Assembly: GCF_027938815.1 (NCBI RefSeq) | Contig: NZ_CP115913.1 | Location: 2,638,001 to 2,702,000 of the forward strand | Direction: 5' to 3' | Source of the DNA: Oceanirhabdus sp. W0125-5 | Lineage (GTDB): Bacteria; Bacillota; Clostridia; Clostridiales; Clostridiaceae | DNA length: 64,000 bases | Part shown: positions 61,448 through 64,000 of the stretch, in pieces | Layout of the letters: each line of letters begins with the position of its first letter | Numbering within the stretch: position 1 is the stretch's first letter | Position numbers and translations under genes: made by a program | Notes under the pieces: generated by a model | The model's database searches: none | What the model saw: only the letters and a program-made list of their open reading frames with translations | Told to the model about the DNA's origin: nothing

Positions 61448-63355
61448 TTGAAAAGTACGGAGCCTAAACCACATAAACAATATATTGTTCAATCTCATGA
61501 AAGATGTTCTTCTCAAGGTATTGATAAGGGTTTGGTATACAGTAGAAAAATATTAAGTGGGAAAAAATTGAGTGAAAAATTGGAAGAGAAGAAAGAACTA
61601 ATTGTAATTGCCACTCCATTTATGAATTCACTTTATAACTGTGTTAAAGGTTCTAATTTTTTTGCGATTATTACTGATGAAGAAGGTTGTATTTTAAATG
61701 TTATGGGTGATAAGGGAATTGTAGATGAAGCTTATAAGCTTAAAATGGTACCAGGTGCCTATATGAATGAAGAGAATATCGGAACAAATGCAATGAGTTT
61801 GGCTTTAACACAAAAAGTTCCAGTACAAGTTTCAAATAATGAACATTATCTTGAGTCGTATCACAAATGGACATGTTCTTGTTGCCCCATTAAAGATACT
61901 AAAGGTAATATAATAGGAACAATAGATTTAACAGGATACAGTGAAAATGTTCATCCCCATACATTAGGTATGGTGGTTGCTGCTGCTAAGTTCATAGAAA
62001 AAATGTTGGAAATTAACAAATACAATGAGGCATTAATTCACAATAATAATCATATTAAAACTATATTCAATACGATTTCAAAAGGTATTATAACATTAGA
62101 TTTATCAGGAACAATTAAAACTACAAATAAAATTGCTAATGAAATGTTTGGGTTTAGTCAAACTAAAATCTTGGAAATGAAAATTTGGGATCTTGTAGAG
62201 GGATGGCAGGAAATTTTAGATACCTTATATTCTGAAAAAAACTTTATTGATGAAGATGTTTATATAAAGTCAAAAAAGAATAAACTGCAGCTTAATGTAA
62301 GTGCACATCCAATTCTAGATTCTGAAAAGAGAATTCAAGAAATAATCCTTGTTTTTCAGGAATTAAAGAAGGTAAGGAAATTAGCAGGAAGAATATCTTC
62401 TGGACATGCTGTTTACACTTTCAATAAAATTATTGGAGAGAATCAAGAGTTCTTAAAAGTAATAAATTATTGTAATAAAATAGCTAATAGTAGATCAACT
62501 ATATTGATAACAGGTGAAAGTGGTACAGGGAAAGAAGTATTCGCTCAATCTATTCATAATGCCAGTGATAGAAGAGATGAACCTTTTATAGCTGTAAATT
62601 GTGGCGCAATTCCTAGAAGTTTAATAGAGTCAGAGCTATTTGGGTATGAAGATGGGGCTTTTACAGGGGCTAAAAGAGGTGGATGTCCAGGAAAATTTGA
62701 AATAGCTGATGGTGGAACTATATTTCTAGATGAAATAGGTGAAATGTCTTTAGATATGCAGACTAAACTTTTAAGAGTAATTGAGGAAAAAGTTATTAAT
62801 AGAATTGGAGGAAGGAATCCTATACCTGTTAATGTGCGAATTATTGCAGCTACTAATAAAAATTTAAAAGCTGAGGTGGAAAAAGGAAATTTTAGGAATG
62901 ATTTATTCTACAGATTAAATGTTCTTCCAGTATATTTACCACCATTAAGGGATAGGAAAGATGACATACCATTATTAATAGAATTTTTTATGAATACTGT
63001 ATCAAAACGTTTAAATAAGAGAAAAGTTGAAATACCTGAGGAATACCTAGAGAATTTAATAAACTATAATTGGCCAGGGAATATAAGAGAACTTGAGAAT
63101 GTAATAGAGTTAATAATTAACACTGAATCTATGCCTTTAAATTTAGAAAAAAGATCAATAAAACCTGAAACAGATTTTATTGAGATTGAAGAGGAAAATT
63201 TAAAACTTGAATATATAGAGAAAAAACATATATTAAGTGTCTTAGGAAAATTTAAAGGTAATGTAACTTCTGCTTCTAAAGCATTAGGGGTGGGGAGAAA
63301 TACACTTTACAGAAAGCTTGAAAAATATAATGTTGAAATTTCATCATTGAAATAA
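61448..63355 (+). CDS. Sigma-54-dependent activator (GAF-PAS-AAA+-Fis)
   Basis: 635 residues from TTG 61448 (GGGAGG 9 bases upstream). It begins with a GAF-like sensor (about 60-195, holding C-rich WTCSCCPI), then PAS (205-310), the AAA+ domain with Walker A GESGTGKE (about 356) and the sigma-54 contact loop GAFTGA (about 403), and a Fis-type HTH at the end (VTSASKALGVGRNTLYRKLEKY). It is built like AcoR. It very probably activates the aor promoter just downstream. The CSCC cluster could be a redox or metal sensor. Confidence 0.95.
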   Translation: MKSTEPKPHKQYIVQSHERCSSQGIDKGLVYSRKILSGKKLSEKLEEKKELIVIATPFMNSLYNCVKGSNFFAIITDEEGCILNVMGDKGIVDEAYKLKMVPGAYMNEENIGTNAMSLALTQKVPVQVSNNEHYLESYHKWTCSCCPIKDTKGNIIGTIDLTGYSENVHPHTLGMVVAAAKFIEKMLEINKYNEALIHNNNHIKTIFNTISKGIITLDLSGTIKTTNKIANEMFGFSQTKILEMKIWDLVEGWQEILDTLYSEKNFIDEDVYIKSKKNKLQLNVSAHPILDSEKRIQEIILVFQELKKVRKLAGRISSGHAVYTFNKIIGENQEFLKVINYCNKIANSRSTILITGESGTGKEVFAQSIHNASDRRDEPFIAVNCGAIPRSLIESELFGYEDGAFTGAKRGGCPGKFEIADGGTIFLDEIGEMSLDMQTKLLRVIEEKVINRIGGRNPIPVNVRIIAATNKNLKAEVEKGNFRNDLFYRLNVLPVYLPPLRDRKDDIPLLIEFFMNTVSKRLNKRKVEIPEEYLENLINYNWPGNIRELENVIELIINTESMPLNLEKRSIKPETDFIEIEEENLKLEYIEKKHILSVLGKFKGNVTSASKALGVGRNTLYRKLEKYNVEISSLK

Positions 63356-63356
63356 T

Positions 63357-63423
63357 GTTCCAAAATGGGACGGAGTTCCAAAATAGAACGGTAATGTGTA
63401 TTTGATGTGTTCTATTTTGGAAC
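63357..63423 (+). promoter_or_regulatory. Three upstream activator sites for the sigma-54 regulator
   Basis: GTTCCAAAATGGGAC (63357-63371), GTTCCAAAATAGAAC (63375-63389) and GTTCTATTTTGGAAC (63409-63423) share a dyad GTTCC...GGAAC. They lie about 63-130 bases before the -24 element. Sites 2 and 3 are inverted and could also form a hairpin that ends the regulator transcript (T-rich sequence follows). Confidence 0.75.
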
Positions 63424-63485
63424 TTCTTTTGTTTTGCGTATACAATAAATGAGGAACTTTGGTTGTTTATAAAGTATTTTAAAGT

Positions 63486-63501
63486 TGGCATGAAAGTTGC
63501 T
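63486..63501 (+). promoter_or_regulatory. Sigma-54 (-24/-12) promoter of aor
   Basis: TGGCATGAAAGTTGCT: GG at 63487-63488 and GC at 63499-63500, ten bases apart, exactly the sigma-54 spacing. Confidence 0.9.
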
Positions 63502-63541
63502 ATATATAAGTATATAAAAACTATTGTTTAGGAGGATTTAA

Positions 63542-64000
63542 ATGTACGGATATATAGGAAAAGTTTTAAGAATTAATTTATCAAATAGAAATATTATGCT
63601 TGAAAATTTAGATGAAAAGATAGCTCAAAAATTCATTGGTTCTAGAGGTCTTGGAGTAAAAACATTTATGGATGAAGTAGATCCAAAAGTAGATGCATTA
63701 AGTGAAGAGAATAAATTTGTAATTGCAACTGGAGCATTAACATCTTCTCCAATGCCAACAAGTGGAAGATATATGGTAATAACTAAATCACCATTAACAG
63801 GAACTATTGCAATATCTAATTCAGGTGGACAATGGGGCGCAGTTTTAAAAAATGCTGGTTATGACATGGTAATCATTGAAGGAAAAGCTGATAAGCCTGT
63901 ATATGTTAATATTGATGATGATAAAGTAGAAATTAAGGAAGCAGATCATTTATGGGGCATGGTTACAACAGATGTAACTGAAAAGTTAAATGAAACATAC
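63542..64000 (+). CDS. aor: Tungsten-dependent aldehyde:ferredoxin oxidoreductase, 5' part
   Basis: The gene runs off the right edge; 153 residues are visible. MYGYIGKVLRINLSNRNI is the usual start, followed by IGSRGLGVKTFMDEV and GALTSSPMPTSGRYMVITKSPLTG with SNSGGQWGAVLKNAGYD, the domain that holds the tungstopterin. The enzyme interconverts carboxylic acids and aldehydes using ferredoxin. AGGAGG precedes the ATG. It is preceded by a -24/-12 promoter and its likely activator, and follows the genes for its metal uptake and cofactor. Confidence 0.95.
   Translation, partial: MYGYIGKVLRINLSNRNIMLENLDEKIAQKFIGSRGLGVKTFMDEVDPKVDALSEENKFVIATGALTSSPMPTSGRYMVITKSPLTGTIAISNSGGQWGAVLKNAGYDMVIIEGKADKPVYVNIDDDKVEIKEADHLWGMVTTDVTEKLNETY

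Noticed and set aside
64..64000. tRNA and rRNA genes
   Set aside because: I looked for conserved tRNA T-loop and rRNA sequences by eye and saw none; a covariance search would be decisive.

Overview
The window is AT-rich DNA from a spore-forming Clostridium-type Firmicute. The evidence is the YunB sporulation gene behind a sigma-E-like promoter, a T-box in front of thrS, strong AGGAGG ribosome sites, TTG/GTG starts, and a tungsten cofactor/aldehyde:ferredoxin oxidoreductase locus. I do not assign a species.

Layout. 1-15.8 kb is mostly housekeeping: the 5' part of a class A penicillin-binding protein, yunB, a GH13 glycosidase, thrS with its T-box, hpt, an HflX GTPase with an N-terminal JAMM-like motif, an MTA/SAH deaminase, an N/K-rich unknown, a nucleotidyltransferase, and a MocR regulator-HEAT-YigZ cluster, then yebC. 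15.6-21.5 kb is an accessory island of about 5.75 kb. It is bounded by two direct copies of the last 17 codons of yebC plus its terminator, and holds small same-strand genes that look like orphan immunity genes, including a free-standing EF-Tu domain III-like protein. 21.7-23.0 kb is a dead insertion sequence inside a 52-codon HTH gene.

23.5-47.0 kb is three giant NRPS genes, about 7.7 thousand residues in all. Domain order: [FAAL-PCP-C-A-PCP-C] [partial C-A-PCP-E-C-A-PCP-E] [C-A-PCP-C-A-PCP-E-TE]. By my reading of the A-domain pocket residues the product is an N-acylated pentapeptide, about fatty acyl-Lys(or Orn)-Thr(D)-Phe(D)-Asp-Asp(D), released or cyclised by the terminal thioesterase. 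The two Asp-type A domains are a nearly identical 1.65-kb duplication. No PPTase, MbtH or dedicated exporter lies beside it; a decayed type II thioesterase remains at 50.1 kb.

47-52.4 kb is a patchwork: a secreted papain-like hydrolase, an anchored unknown, a CPBP protease, a tandem repeat, and wrecked helD and permease genes. 52.4-64 kb is a coherent tungsten-enzyme locus: tupABC uptake, moaB, two moeA-type genes (one with an extra periplasmic-binding-protein-like domain), moaA, moaC, two MOSC proteins, a sigma-54 activator, then aor behind a clear -24/-12 promoter with three upstream 15-bp sites.

A family of about 250-bp structured repeats (3.3, 14.6 and partly 60.8 kb) carries hairpins whose stems differ in sequence but keep pairing.
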